Source: Marinobacter algicola DG893
GTDB taxonomy: Bacteria; Pseudomonadota; Gammaproteobacteria; Pseudomonadales; Oleiphilaceae
Length of the DNA: 58,075 nucleotides
Assembly (NCBI RefSeq): GCF_000170835.1
Contig: NZ_ABCP01000023.1
Location: 1-58,075 of the forward strand
Direction: 5' to 3'
Below, one piece after another: positions 1-8,901 of this stretch. Below the pieces are notes generated by a model that saw only the letters and a program-made list of their open reading frames with translations, ran no database searches and was not told where the DNA came from. Position numbers and translations under genes: made by a program. Within the stretch, counting starts at the first letter, position 1, and every line of letters begins with the position of its first letter.

Positions 1-239
1 GCTGATTTCATTGAACATCACGCCAGGCCCGCTGATGTTTACCCAGAACGCGGATATGTCTGGGGTGTGATTGCCGCTCTGCTGATGGCAACGTGCTTCT
101 GCTGGTTCTCAACATACCGCTGGTCGGCTTCTTTGTGCGCCTGCTGTCGGTGCCTCCCATGTACCTGCTGCCGATTGTGACCATGGTTGCGTTTGTGGGC
201 ATCTATTCCATCAGCAACAGCGCCTTCGACCTGTATTTC
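1..239 (+). pseudogene. Partial second copy of tctA (internal fragment, damaged)
   Basis: These bases match, in inverted orientation, positions 39132 down to 38892 inside the tctA gene of this same window. Read base by base, the match is essentially perfect except for two missing single bases: one T at about base 57 (GATATGTC against GATATTGTC) and one T at about base 87 (CTGATGGCA against CTGATTGGCA). Both break the reading frame. Identity stops at base 239, after CTGTATTTC, and unrelated sequence begins with CCCGGGG. The piece encodes the tctA stretch ending in SNSAFDLYF. It has no start and no stop of its own, so it cannot make a protein. It may be a chimeric contig end with base-calling errors, or a genuine relic duplication; the first seems likelier. 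Bases 240-298 hold nothing recognisable. Confidence 0.85.
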
Positions 240-298
240 CCCGGGGGTCAGCCCGCCAAGCCCGAAGCGCCAATAGCCAGGCTCCTGGATCTCCGTAC

Positions 299-2032
299 TC
301 AGCCCAGCGGCTCCAGATAATCCACCATTAGCTGCAGGTTAGTACGCCCACGAAAGGTATTGGCATCAGGTTTGTAAACCACCCGCGCCCCCGTCTTGGT
401 GTAATCGGGCACTTCCGGCCCGGTGTTAAAGGCGATGCCGTCAATGATGTCGCCGCCCTCCTCCGGCTGGAGCACCAGCTTCAGGTGATTCTCGCCAACG
501 ATGCGCTGGCTAACCACACGGAAGTTGCCGTCAAACAGGGGTTCCGGGAAATGCTGACCCCAGGGACCGGCACGCTTTAACAGGGTGGCGGTTTCCAGGT
601 GAAGCTCATCCGGGCTCAGAGGGCCATCGGTGGTAATGGCCGCCTCAAGGTCTTCCGCCCGCAAGGTATCGCGGACCGCCCGGTCGAACGCGTCACTGAA
701 CGCGTCCAGATCACCGCGGGACAGGGTCATGCCTGCCGCCATGGCGTGGCCGCCGAATTTTTTCATCATACCCGGGTGTCTGGCATCAACAGCGGCCAGC
801 ACATCGCGGATATGCAAGCCCGGGATGGAACGGGCAGAACCCTTGATGTCCTCGCCATTGTCGTCGGGGGCGAACGCAATCGTCGGGCGGTGGGTCTGTT
901 CGCGGATACGGGCCGCCAGTATGCCGATCACACCCTGGTGCCAGTCGGTGTCAAACAGGGCCAGGCCCCAAGGCAAACCCTCAATATCCAGCGACATGGA
1001 CGCCAGCAGGTCCTGGGCCTGGGTTTTCATGTCCTTTTCGATGGTACGCCGCTCGCGGTTGAAGGTATCCAGTTCGCGGGCCAGGCGCTGGGCTTCGTCA
1101 CGGCTGTCCGACAGCAGGCAGGCAATGCCCACGCTCATATCGTCCAGGCGACCAGCTGCATTCAGTCTTGGGCCAACCACAAAACCGAGGTCCGTGGAGC
1201 TGATTTCAGTGTGGTCTCGGCCTGCCACTTCCAGCAGCGCCAGAATACCGGGGCGGGCCTCCCCCTGGCGAATGCGACGCAGGCCCTGCTCCACGAAGAT
1301 GCGGTTGTTATGGTCCAGAGGAACAACGTCCGCCACGGTGCCGAGCGCCACGAGGTCCAGAAGATTACCGAGATTAGGTTGCGGTTCTGGCAACAGGCCC
1401 TGCTCCCGCAGATGCTTTCGAAGAGCCGTCAACACATAGAACATCACACCAACGCCCGCTGCGTTCTTGCTCAGGAAGGGGCAGCCGGGCTGGTTGGGAT
1501 TCACGATGGCATCCGCGTCGGGCAAGGTTTCACCGGCCAGGTGATGATCGGTTACAACCACCCGGATACCCAGTTCTCGGGCAACCCGAACACCCTCTAC
1601 TGCGGAAATACCGTTGTCCACAGTCACTAGCAGGTCCGGCAGCGCACCCTCATCTCTCAGCCGGTGGATAATGCCTGGCGTCAAACCGTAACCGTCGGAA
1701 AACCGACTGGGCACGCGGAAGTCAATATCGTTCAGCCCCAGCATCCCCAGCCCCAGCATGGCAACCGCCGTGCTGGTGGCGCCATCGGCGTCGAAGTCTC
1801 CCAGTACCAACACCCGTTGCTGGTCAGTGATGGCCTCCGCCAACAAAGCAACGGCACGGTCGACACCTCTCAGATCCATGGGCGACGCGAGGTGTTTCAG
1901 TGTGTAGCTGAGTTGATCATCGGAAGTCACGCCACGGGCGGCGTAAAGACGGCGAAGCAGTGGGGGCAGATTCTGACCCCAGTCCGGAGTGGTTTCCGGA
2001 CCAGGGCGACGCAGGATTTTTTTCGGTGTCAT
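299..2032 (-). CDS. recJ: Single-stranded-DNA-specific exonuclease RecJ
   Basis: RecJ degrades single-stranded DNA 5' to 3' in RecF-pathway recombination, mismatch repair and base-excision repair, in the cytoplasm. The protein (577 aa, normal family length) carries the DHH phosphoesterase motifs: DFDADG at residues 79-84, VDNG near 138-141 and TDHH at 161-164. These supply the metal-binding acidic and histidine residues. A DHHA1 domain and an OB-like domain follow, with the C-terminal stretch ending in LMVDYLEPLG. The gene starts 5 bases after the thrC stop, so it is probably the last gene of hom-thrC-recJ, an order also seen in Pseudomonas. Nothing looks truncated. The unexplained 240-298 junction lies immediately after its stop, so any native terminator may be lost. 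Confidence 0.95.
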   Translation of the reverse strand: MTPKKILRRPGPETTPDWGQNLPPLLRRLYAARGVTSDDQLSYTLKHLASPMDLRGVDRAVALLAEAITDQQRVLVLGDFDADGATSTAVAMLGLGMLGLNDIDFRVPSRFSDGYGLTPGIIHRLRDEGALPDLLVTVDNGISAVEGVRVARELGIRVVVTDHHLAGETLPDADAIVNPNQPGCPFLSKNAAGVGVMFYVLTALRKHLREQGLLPEPQPNLGNLLDLVALGTVADVVPLDHNNRIFVEQGLRRIRQGEARPGILALLEVAGRDHTEISSTDLGFVVGPRLNAAGRLDDMSVGIACLLSDSRDEAQRLARELDTFNRERRTIEKDMKTQAQDLLASMSLDIEGLPWGLALFDTDWHQGVIGILAARIREQTHRPTIAFAPDDNGEDIKGSARSIPGLHIRDVLAAVDARHPGMMKKFGGHAMAAGMTLSRGDLDAFSDAFDRAVRDTLRAEDLEAAITTDGPLSPDELHLETATLLKRAGPWGQHFPEPLFDGNFRVVSQRIVGENHLKLVLQPEEGGDIIDGIAFNTGPEVPDYTKTGARVVYKPDANTFRGRTNLQLMVDYLEPLG

Positions 2033-2037
2033 ACCGA

Positions 2038-3441
2038 TCAGGTATTCTTCCAGTGTTTGGCGATAAAGTCCTGCACAGCCGGCAGGTCATTATCCAGAAC
2101 AGCGTATTGTTCGTCCCGTTCGAACAGGTCCGACATATGCGCTGGCAGCGACGGCTCGGCTTTAACACCTGAGCGCAACACGGCATCCGGGAACTTGGCG
2201 GGATGGGCAGTGCCGAGAGTGATCATTGGTACCGCGGGATCACGACGACAGTTGCGGGCCGCGCGCACACCGATGGCGGTATGGGGGTCGAGCAGATATT
2301 CATTCTGCTCGAACACTTCACGGATGGTGTCCGTGGTACCTTCATCGTCCACAGCGTCGCTGTCAAACAGTTTGCGGGCGTGCTTCCAGCGGTAGTCTTC
2401 AATACTGACCGGCCCTTCGGACGCTTTCTCCAGCATCTCTTTCACAGCCAGCCCATCACGTCCGTGCAAATCAAACAGCAGACGTTCGAAGTTGCTGGAC
2501 ACCATGATATCCATGCTGGGTGACAGGGTATGCTCAAGCTGAAGCTGCTCGTACCGATTGCCGCTCATAAAGCGGTGCAGGATGTCATTGCGGTTGGTGG
2601 CGATCACCAGCTGGGAGATCGGCAGCCCCATTTTTTTGGCCAGGTAGCCAGCAAAGATATCGCCGAAGTTACCCGTCGGTACCGAGAACGCCATGCTGCG
2701 ATCCGGGCCGCCAAGCGCCAGCGACGCATGAAAGTAGTAGACGATCTGAGCCATGATTCGGGCCCAGTTAATGGAATTCACCGCCGCAAGCTGTGTTTGG
2801 CCGCCGAGGAATGACTGGTCACCAAAGCTCGCCTTGACCATGCGCTGGCAATCGTCAAAGTTACCGCGCACTGCAATGTTGTGGATGTTGTCACCCTTCA
2901 CGGTCGTCATCTGGCGACGCTGCACCTCGGAGACCCGCTCGTGGGGATGCAGGATGAAAATGTCCACATGCTCGCAGCGGCGGCAACCCTCGATAGCAGC
3001 GGAGCCGGTATCACCGGACGTTGCCCCCATGATCACCACGTGCTGCTTGCGTTTCTCCAGCACGTAGTCCAACAGGCGCCCCAAAAGTTGCAGAGCAAAA
3101 TCCTTGAACGCCAGGGTGGGGCCACGGAACAGTTCCATAACCCACTCGTTGGTGTCCAGCTGAACCAGCGGGGCCACCGCTTTATGGGCAAATACGTCGC
3201 CGTAGGTATCGTCCAGCATCCTACGGAAATCCTCCGCCGGAATCGCGTCGTCGACGAAGGGATGCATTACCTTGAAAGCAAGCTCGCTGTAGGAAAGCCC
3301 ACGCCAGCTGCGGATTTCCTCCACGCTGAAATGAGGCAGTGATTCCGGAACATACAGGCCACCGTCAGTGGCCAGGCCTGTTAGCAGGACGTCTTCAAAG
3401 CCCAGGGCGGGAGCTTCGCCCCGTGTACTGATGTATCTCAC
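2038..3441 (-). CDS. thrC: Threonine synthase
   Basis: The enzyme converts O-phospho-L-homoserine to L-threonine with pyridoxal phosphate and is the last step of threonine synthesis. The 467-residue protein opens with the family-typical MRYISTRG and continues with GLATDGGLYVPE. The PLP lysine is in the motif PTLAFKDFA (Lys about 113), and the phosphate-binding region has GATSGDTGSAA near residue 140. The length fits the long bacterial class. It begins 12 bases after the hom stop and ends 5 bases before recJ, so the three genes are almost certainly co-transcribed. No leader peptide or attenuator was found in front of the operon. Confidence 0.95.
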   Translation of the reverse strand: MRYISTRGEAPALGFEDVLLTGLATDGGLYVPESLPHFSVEEIRSWRGLSYSELAFKVMHPFVDDAIPAEDFRRMLDDTYGDVFAHKAVAPLVQLDTNEWVMELFRGPTLAFKDFALQLLGRLLDYVLEKRKQHVVIMGATSGDTGSAAIEGCRRCEHVDIFILHPHERVSEVQRRQMTTVKGDNIHNIAVRGNFDDCQRMVKASFGDQSFLGGQTQLAAVNSINWARIMAQIVYYFHASLALGGPDRSMAFSVPTGNFGDIFAGYLAKKMGLPISQLVIATNRNDILHRFMSGNRYEQLQLEHTLSPSMDIMVSSNFERLLFDLHGRDGLAVKEMLEKASEGPVSIEDYRWKHARKLFDSDAVDDEGTTDTIREVFEQNEYLLDPHTAIGVRAARNCRRDPAVPMITLGTAHPAKFPDAVLRSGVKAEPSLPAHMSDLFERDEQYAVLDNDLPAVQDFIAKHWKNT

Positions 3442-3453
3442 CTTGCGTTCCTG

Positions 3454-4755
3454 TCAGTTAAAGTTTTCGGCGCGGATACGGACGACTTTTTCGTCGATAT
3501 CGCTCAGGGCTTCCAGCTCTTCAATGGCGCGGTTGATCTGTCGCTCCTGGACCGTATGGGTCAGGATAATGACCGGGATTCGACCATCTTTCAGCTCCGA
3601 CTCCTTCTGCATAATGGACTCGATGTTGATGCCATGCTCACTGAGGATCGAGGCAACTTTCGCCAGCACACCGGGACGGTCCAGCGCCTGTATACGCAGG
3701 TAGTAGGCGGACTGGACATCCTCCATGGGCAGCACCGGCAGATCTTCCATTGCCGCAGGCTCGAAGCCGAGGTAAGGAACCCGCTGGTTGCTCTTGGCAG
3801 CCACAGAACGGGCAGCGTCGATGATATCGGCGATGACCGCCGATGCCGTGGCTTCGTCGCCGGCACCCGGGCCGTAATACATCGTCTGGCCGACGGCATC
3901 GCCGTCCACCAGAACTGCGTTCAACACACCATCCACCTGTGCAATGAGATGGCTGCGCGGAACCAGCGTGGGATGCACCCGCAACTCGATGCCCTCATCA
4001 CGGCGACGTGCAATCCCCAGATGCTTGATGCGATAACCAAGAATTTCCGCGTGAGCGATGTCGTAAGGGGTGATTTCTGAAATCCCCTCGGTGTAGGCCT
4101 TTTCAAATTGCAGCGGCACACCAAAGCCCGCAGAAGCCAGGATCGTCAGTTTGTGTGCGGCGTCGATACCTTCCACGTCGAACGTTGGGTCCGCTTCGGC
4201 GTACCCCAGGTCCTGGGCTTCTTTCAGCACTTCCGCGAACTCACGGCCGGCGCGCATCTCGGTGAGAATATAGTTACCGGTGCCGTTGATTATACCGGCG
4301 ATCCAGTCGACCCGGTTAGCCGCCATACCTTCACGAACAGCCTTGATAACGGGGATACCACCGGCAACGCCAGCCTCATAGGAAACGATCACATTCTGTT
4401 TCGCGGCCGCTTCGAAAATCTCGTTGCCGTGAACCGCAATCAGCGCCTTGTTGGCGGTGACCACGTGCTTGCCATTCCGGATGGCAGCCAGCACCAGCTC
4501 CCTTGCGGTGTCATAACCACCAATAAGCTCGACCACAACATCCACGGACGGGTCGTTCACCACGTCAAAAATGTCGGTACTGAACGGGATATCCCCCAGA
4601 TCAAACTCTTTGCGCGGGGTGCGTGTCGCCACCCGGGCAATACGGAGATTGAAACCTGTCCTGCCCGTGATCAGGCTGGCATTCCGGGTCAGTACGTTGA
4701 ACGTACCACCGCCGACTGTTCCCAGTCCGCAGATTCCGACATTGACGTCTTTCAA
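3454..4755 (-). CDS. hom: Homoserine dehydrogenase
   Basis: Reduces aspartate semialdehyde to homoserine with NAD(P)H, at the branch feeding threonine and methionine synthesis. The 433-residue protein has an N-terminal Rossmann domain with GLGTVG at residues 10-15, and a catalytic domain containing GIINGTGNYIL and the AEADPTFDVEG region. A C-terminal ACT domain (about residues 350-430, starting near YYLRIQALDRPGVLA) is the usual site of threonine feedback. It is the monofunctional form, without a fused aspartokinase. It lies at the head of hom-thrC-recJ, about 110 bases downstream of dsbC on the same strand. The start MKDVNVGICG places the nucleotide-binding fold at the N-terminus as expected. 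Confidence 0.95.
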   Translation of the reverse strand: MKDVNVGICGLGTVGGGTFNVLTRNASLITGRTGFNLRIARVATRTPRKEFDLGDIPFSTDIFDVVNDPSVDVVVELIGGYDTARELVLAAIRNGKHVVTANKALIAVHGNEIFEAAAKQNVIVSYEAGVAGGIPVIKAVREGMAANRVDWIAGIINGTGNYILTEMRAGREFAEVLKEAQDLGYAEADPTFDVEGIDAAHKLTILASAGFGVPLQFEKAYTEGISEITPYDIAHAEILGYRIKHLGIARRRDEGIELRVHPTLVPRSHLIAQVDGVLNAVLVDGDAVGQTMYYGPGAGDEATASAVIADIIDAARSVAAKSNQRVPYLGFEPAAMEDLPVLPMEDVQSAYYLRIQALDRPGVLAKVASILSEHGINIESIMQKESELKDGRIPVIILTHTVQERQINRAIEELEALSDIDEKVVRIRAENFN

Positions 4756-4867
4756 GCTTTCACCTCTGTTCCCGATGGGTTGCTGTGCGGAGCGATAGTA
4801 TAACGGTTAACGGGCGCCCGAATAAGCCCCGCCTGACGAACAGGCAATGGAGACATTCCGTAGCCTA

Positions 4868-5611
4868 TCAGAGCAGCCCCAGGCCTTCAGCCAGTTTTTC
4901 GGACGGCACATAACCACGCACCATATTACCGTCTTCCAATACGATCGCCGGGGTACCCGTCACACCGACGCGACTACCCAGCTCGAATTGCTCCCTGACC
5001 GGGTTCTCGCAGCTCTGATCATCCACGGATCGACCCTGCTTGGCGGCATTCATGGCAGCCTGCGGATCATCGGAACACCAGACGGAAATATACTTGCGAA
5101 AAGAGGGCGTATTGGGGCCGGAACGGGGAAAGCCATAGTAATTGACCGTAATACCCAATTCGTTCAGTCGCGGAACCTCGTCATGCAGCTTGCGGCAGTA
5201 TGGGCAATCGATATCGGTAAACACGGCAATAGACGCCTTTTCGGTGCCCTTGGCCGGAAAACTGATCAGCCCCTCATCACCGAACTCGTCCATGGTTTGA
5301 GCGCGCTGGGACGCCCTGCCCTGTTCAGAGATATTGGCAATACCGTTCGCGGTCACTTTCAGCAGGTCGCCGGTCAGGAGGTACTGACCATCGGCCGTTG
5401 TGAAAATGGTATCGCCGTTATTACTATACACCTCGTACAAACCCTCAGCCTCCGACTTGCGGACATCGGATATCTTCAGCCCCGGAATCGCTGCGGTGAG
5501 TTTGTCGGCAATCGTATCCTCGACCTCGCCCGCGTGAGCGGTGTGGGCGCCAGCCGCCAGCGTAGCGAGCACCAGTGGCAACAAGGGTTTAAACAAGTTC
5601 TTGATCAGCAT
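4868..5611 (-). CDS. dsbC: Periplasmic disulfide isomerase DsbC
   Basis: DsbC rearranges wrong disulfide bonds in the periplasm and is kept reduced by DsbD. The first 27 residues form a signal peptide (positively charged start, hydrophobic core LLPLVLATLAA, cleavage after AHA). Residues about 28-90 are the dimerisation domain, and a thioredoxin-like domain carries the active site CPYC at 136-139. The cis-proline region TGTPAIV lies near residue 220. The length, 247 aa, is usual. The gene sits between xerD and hom, the order also found in Pseudomonas. The gap to xerD is about 145 bases, so it may have its own promoter, but none is obvious. Confidence 0.95.
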   Translation of the reverse strand: MLIKNLFKPLLPLVLATLAAGAHTAHAGEVEDTIADKLTAAIPGLKISDVRKSEAEGLYEVYSNNGDTIFTTADGQYLLTGDLLKVTANGIANISEQGRASQRAQTMDEFGDEGLISFPAKGTEKASIAVFTDIDCPYCRKLHDEVPRLNELGITVNYYGFPRSGPNTPSFRKYISVWCSDDPQAAMNAAKQGRSVDDQSCENPVREQFELGSRVGVTGTPAIVLEDGNMVRGYVPSEKLAEGLGLL

Positions 5612-5755
5612 ATTGGTTTCCAGTTTTCCAGAATCACGAAGGTATATAGTCCGTCAGACGGCGAACTCAGCCGAGTTTGTGCGACACCACTGCCCGCAAA
5701 AAGTTCAGTGTACCAAGCCCCATGGCTGCCGACTAACCAGGGGCGTTACGACGCC

Positions 5756-6688
5756 CTAACCTCGCGGATGATGAGCCTGATGCAGCGATTGCAATCGCTG
5801 ACGCGCCACATGGGTGTATATCTGTGTTGTCGACAAGTCCGAATGCCCAAGCAGCATCTGGACCACCCGTAAGTCCGCACCATGATTTAACAGATGGGTG
5901 GCAAAGGCATGTCGAAGGGTATGGGGTGACAGATGTTTGTGAATTCCAGCCCGGAGTGCGTAATGCTTTATCCGGTGCCAGAAAGTCTGCCGCGTCATCG
6001 CAGTGGGGCGATTACCCGGAAACAGTGCGTTGCTGGCCCGCCCCTTGAGAAGCTCACCTCGCCCCTCCCTCATGTAACGCACCAGCCAATCAACCGCCTC
6101 TTCGCCAAGTGGAACCAGGCGTTCTTTATTGCCCTTGCCAACAATCCTGACTACGCCCTGACGCAGGTTCACCTCATCCACCGTTAAAGCCACAAGCTCC
6201 GAAACCCGCAAACCACAGCCGTACAGGATTTCCATCATCGCCTTGTCACGAAGCTCGATAGGCACTTCAGGATCGGGTTCCGACAACAGGTTTTCCACGT
6301 CGTCTTCCGACAACGAGTCCGGCAACCGTCGAGGAAGGCGGGGGCTATCTATTCGCAGCGTAGGGTCTTCAGCGATCACGCCTTCTCGCAAAAGGTAGCG
6401 GAAAAAGCGACGAAGACCGGAGAGGCGACGGGCAGCCGTGGAGGTTTTGAAACCGTCAGACAACCCACGGGATATCCAGCTCAGCAAATCGGTCCGGCGC
6501 ACCTCGGTCAGCAAGGGCTTTCCCGGCTGCTCCTGCAGCCAGGCCGCCAACCGCTCAAGATCACTCCGATACGCCTGGCGGGTTTTTTCGCCCAACCCAT
6601 CTTCAAGCCAGATGGCATCGGTGAAGCGCACAATGACCGCTTCATCCTGTGATCGAAGCTTAACTCTGGAGGCGGGTTTCCGGGGCAT
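5756..6688 (-). CDS. xerD: Site-specific tyrosine recombinase XerD
   Basis: XerD works with XerC at dif to resolve chromosome dimers, under control of FtsK at the septum. The protein (310 aa) has a core-binding N-terminal domain to about residue 120 and a catalytic domain with the tyrosine-recombinase residues: Arg161 in GLRVSEL, Lys185, His256 and Arg259 in SPHTLRH, His282 in LLGHSDLS and the nucleophile Tyr291 in QIYTHV. XerD is preferred over XerC because of the GLRVSEL and LLGHSDLSTTQIYTHV pattern and the dsbC neighbour. The rplS terminator at 6741-6767 separates it from the ribosomal operon upstream. It is not a phage integrase: the context is purely housekeeping. Confidence 0.93.
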   Translation of the reverse strand: MPRKPASRVKLRSQDEAVIVRFTDAIWLEDGLGEKTRQAYRSDLERLAAWLQEQPGKPLLTEVRRTDLLSWISRGLSDGFKTSTAARRLSGLRRFFRYLLREGVIAEDPTLRIDSPRLPRRLPDSLSEDDVENLLSEPDPEVPIELRDKAMMEILYGCGLRVSELVALTVDEVNLRQGVVRIVGKGNKERLVPLGEEAVDWLVRYMREGRGELLKGRASNALFPGNRPTAMTRQTFWHRIKHYALRAGIHKHLSPHTLRHAFATHLLNHGADLRVVQMLLGHSDLSTTQIYTHVARQRLQSLHQAHHPRG

Positions 6689-6740
6689 GGCGGCCTACTC
6701 GAAACGAAACGGACAGGAAAAGTTCTGGCAACCGGATACG

Positions 6741-6767
6741 AAAAAGGCAGCCTTGGGCTGCCTTTTT
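6741..6767 (-). terminator. Rho-independent terminator after rplS
   Basis: Inverted repeat AAAAAGGCAGCC / GGCTGCCTTTTT with a three-base loop. On the minus strand the stem is followed by T residues, placing it 30 bases after the rplS stop. The symmetric A/T flanks would let it work in both directions. Confidence 0.85.
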
Positions 6768-6797
6768 CTGACGAACTGTTCCAGCAACTTCCGCTGA

Positions 6798-7154
6798 TCA
6801 GCCCAGCTTCTCCTTGATACGAGCCGCCTTGCCAGACAGGTCACGCAGGTAGTAAAGCTTGGCCTGGCGAACGTCACCACGACGCTTCACGCTGATGCTG
6901 TCGATCAGCTTGGAGAAGGTCTGGAAGGTACGCTCAACACCCACACCGTAGGACACTTTCCGTACAGTGAAGGAAGAGTTCATGCCACGGTTGCGCTTGC
7001 CGATCACAACGCCTTCGAACGCCTGCAAACGCTCACGGTTGCCCTCGGTAACGCGAACCTGGATCACCACGGTATCACCCGGCGCAAAGGCAGGGATTTC
7101 CTTGGTCATCTGCTCTGATTCAATTTGACTGATGATGTTGTTCTTGCCGCTCAT
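6798..7154 (-). CDS. rplS: 50S ribosomal protein L19
   Basis: L19 sits at the interface of the large and small subunits. The 118-residue product shows the L19 core: [13 protein letters not shown] near residue 24, then the [16 protein letters not shown] segment and the GVGVERTF stretch. The C-terminal half is rich in Arg and Lys ([16 protein letters not shown]). It is the last gene of rpsP-rimM-trmD-rplS, 26 bases after trmD, and is closed by a strong terminator. The N-terminal extension [19 protein letters not shown] is a little unusual. An internal Met about 16 residues in ([12 protein letters not shown]) is an alternative start. Confidence 0.95.
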   Translation of the reverse strand: MSGKNNIISQIESEQMTKEIPAFAPGDTVVIQVRVTEGNRERLQAFEGVVIGKRNRGMNSSFTVRKVSYGVGVERTFQTFSKLIDSISVKRRGDVRQAKLYYLRDLSGKAARIKEKLG

Positions 7155-7180
7155 CGTATGTGCTCCTGATACCCAATCTT

Positions 7181-7939
7181 TTAATGCCCTGATGATTCAG
7201 AGGCACCCGGTTCGTTCAAAATCTCTTCCAGCAGCTCACGCTCTTCGTCCGTAAATACCCGCTTTTCCAGCAGGTCGGGGCGTCGCTCCCGGGTTCGCCT
7301 CAACGACTGTTTCAGCCGCCAACGCCGGATCTGATCATGGTGACCGCCTAACAAAACATCCGGCACAGCCTGACCTTCGTAAACCTCCGGCCGGGTGTAG
7401 TGCGGACAATCCAGCAAACCGTCGGCAAAGGAATCCTGCTCTGCCGACTGCGCATGACCCAGCGCTCTGGGGATGAGGCGTGTAACCGCATCAATGACAG
7501 CCATGGCCGCCAATTCGCCACCGGAAAGTACGAAATCTCCCAGTGACACCTCCCGATCAACCTCCGCCGATATCAGGCGTTCATCAACACCCTCATATCG
7601 CCCGGCGACGAGAATAAGGCTATCTTCCGCTGCCAACGACTCAACCACACCCTGATTCATCGGCTCCCCTTGAGGAGACAGATAAACCACGCAAGCGCGC
7701 CCGGGCGCAGACTCCCTCGCCGCATGAATAGCATCCCGCAAGGGCTGAATTTTCATCAGCATACCGGGACCGCCACCATAGGGCCGGTCGTCTACCGTTC
7801 GGTGACGATCATGGGTGAATTCCCGAGGATTCCAGGCCGTGAACGTCAACAGACCATCACGAACCGCCCTTCCGGTAATCCCGTAATCCGTCACCGCAGC
7901 GTACATTTCCGGGAACAGACTGACCGCGCCAATCCACAC
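7181..7939 (-). CDS. trmD: tRNA (guanine-N1)-methyltransferase TrmD
   Basis: TrmD methylates G37 of tRNAs with S-adenosylmethionine and so prevents +1 frameshifting. The 252-residue protein has the SPOUT trefoil-knot signature: the opening [13 protein letters not shown], the [11 protein letters not shown] segment near residue 50, [13 protein letters not shown] around 110-122, and [10 protein letters not shown]. It starts 3 bases after the rimM stop and runs 26 bases ahead of rplS, the standard operon in gammaproteobacteria. The C-terminus beyond the core is Glu-rich (EEREELLEEI), as in other family members. Confidence 0.95.
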   Translation of the reverse strand: MWIGAVSLFPEMYAAVTDYGITGRAVRDGLLTFTAWNPREFTHDRHRTVDDRPYGGGPGMLMKIQPLRDAIHAARESAPGRACVVYLSPQGEPMNQGVVESLAAEDSLILVAGRYEGVDERLISAEVDREVSLGDFVLSGGELAAMAVIDAVTRLIPRALGHAQSAEQDSFADGLLDCPHYTRPEVYEGQAVPDVLLGGHHDQIRRWRLKQSLRRTRERRPDLLEKRVFTDEERELLEEILNEPGASESSGH

Positions 7940-7942
7940 CCG

Positions 7943-8470
7943 TCAGAACTCCGGATCCCAGTCGGCCACCAAACGCGAGCCGGCAAGATCCACGCTCCGG
8001 ACTACTTGGTCCGGGAGATAGGGAATCAGCCGCTCGCGCTGGTCAATGGAAGCGTCGGTTGCCCGCACCACCAGGACGTCGTTGGAGCCTGTTTCTATCA
8101 GATGATGCACCTTACCCAGGCACTCACCTTCTGTCGTGAACACATCAAGGCCTTCCAGTTGATGCCAGTAGTACTCCCCTTCGGGAAGCTGCGGCAATTC
8201 CGCGGTAGACACAATAACGTCGGCACCACAGTAACTGCGAGCCAATTCACGATCATCAATACCTTTAAGCCTGACGACGATCCCCTGGCCTTGCCGGCGA
8301 CCTTCCTCAAGCCTGGCCGGGATACGCTTGCCGTTGTGAACCAAAGTCCAGTCCCGGTAGTTCAGTATTCCGTCCTTGGGGTCGGTATAAGAGTAGACCT
8401 TGAGCCACCCCTTGACCCCAAACACCGAGGTAATTTGACCAATCACAGTTTCCTGCGAATGCTGAGCCAT
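7943..8470 (-). CDS. rimM: Ribosome maturation factor RimM
   Basis: RimM binds ribosomal protein S19 and helps mature the 3' domain of the 30S head. The 175-residue protein has an N-terminal RimM barrel (GQITSVFGVKGWLKVYSYTD) and a C-terminal PRC-barrel that begins near the EYYWHQLEGLDV stretch and ends with the characteristic LIPYLPDQVV. It follows rpsP by about 30 bases and precedes trmD by 3 bases, so translation is probably coupled. Length and domain order are normal. The N-terminal MAQHSQETVIG is a plausible start. Confidence 0.95.
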   Translation of the reverse strand: MAQHSQETVIGQITSVFGVKGWLKVYSYTDPKDGILNYRDWTLVHNGKRIPARLEEGRRQGQGIVVRLKGIDDRELARSYCGADVIVSTAELPQLPEGEYYWHQLEGLDVFTTEGECLGKVHHLIETGSNDVLVVRATDASIDQRERLIPYLPDQVVRSVDLAGSRLVADWDPEF

Positions 8471-8502
8471 ACCCTAACCCCGGTGGTGAAACGTTCTTTC
8501 AA

Positions 8503-8748
8503 TTACTCTGCAGCAGCGCCTTTCAGCAGCTGTGCAACGCGCTCGCTGGTCTGGGCGCCCTGACCCAGCCAATGATCGATGCGATCACGATCAATACGCA
8601 GACGCTCTTCCTGGCCACGGGCAACCGGGTTGAAGAAACCAACACGCTCGATAAAACGACCGTCACGGGATTTGCGGCTGTCTGTCACTGTCAGATGGTA
8701 GAACGGGCGCTTCTTGGAGCCACCACGAGCCAAACGGATTATTACCAT
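8503..8748 (-). CDS. rpsP: 30S ribosomal protein S16
   Basis: S16 is an assembly protein of the 30S subunit. The start was set at the ATG whose product begins [16 protein letters not shown], because S16 proteins begin there and an AGGA ribosome-binding motif lies about 12 bases upstream. The frame is open for a further 18 codons upstream, but that extension has no family counterpart. The product has 81 residues and the conserved [19 protein letters not shown] segment. It is the first gene of rpsP-rimM-trmD-rplS. The promoter should lie in the 150-base gap in front (8749-8901), where no clear -35/-10 pair was found. Confidence 0.95.
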   Translation of the reverse strand: MVIIRLARGGSKKRPFYHLTVTDSRKSRDGRFIERVGFFNPVARGQEERLRIDRDRIDHWLGQGAQTSERVAQLLKGAAAE

Positions 8749-8901
8749 TTCGACCAATATCCTGTTCTGTTGTACGAACTTTGTACGATTCACACCCGCC
8801 AAGCTTCAGAAAACACTGACTGGCGCGAAGACCCATACTCGAAAGGGGCGCTATTCTATGCTAAATGAACGCCAAAGAAAACAGGGAAAACATCCCGGTT
8901 T

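Noticed and set aside
599..1630. A 343-codon open frame on the plus strand opposite recJ
   Set aside because: It lies wholly opposite the conserved recJ coding sequence, has no ribosome-binding site or recognisable motif, and reads as a shadow of GC-rich codon use.
4847..5872. A 341-codon open frame opposite dsbC and the xerD end
   Set aside because: It covers dsbC on the wrong strand and crosses into xerD; the protein has no domain pattern.
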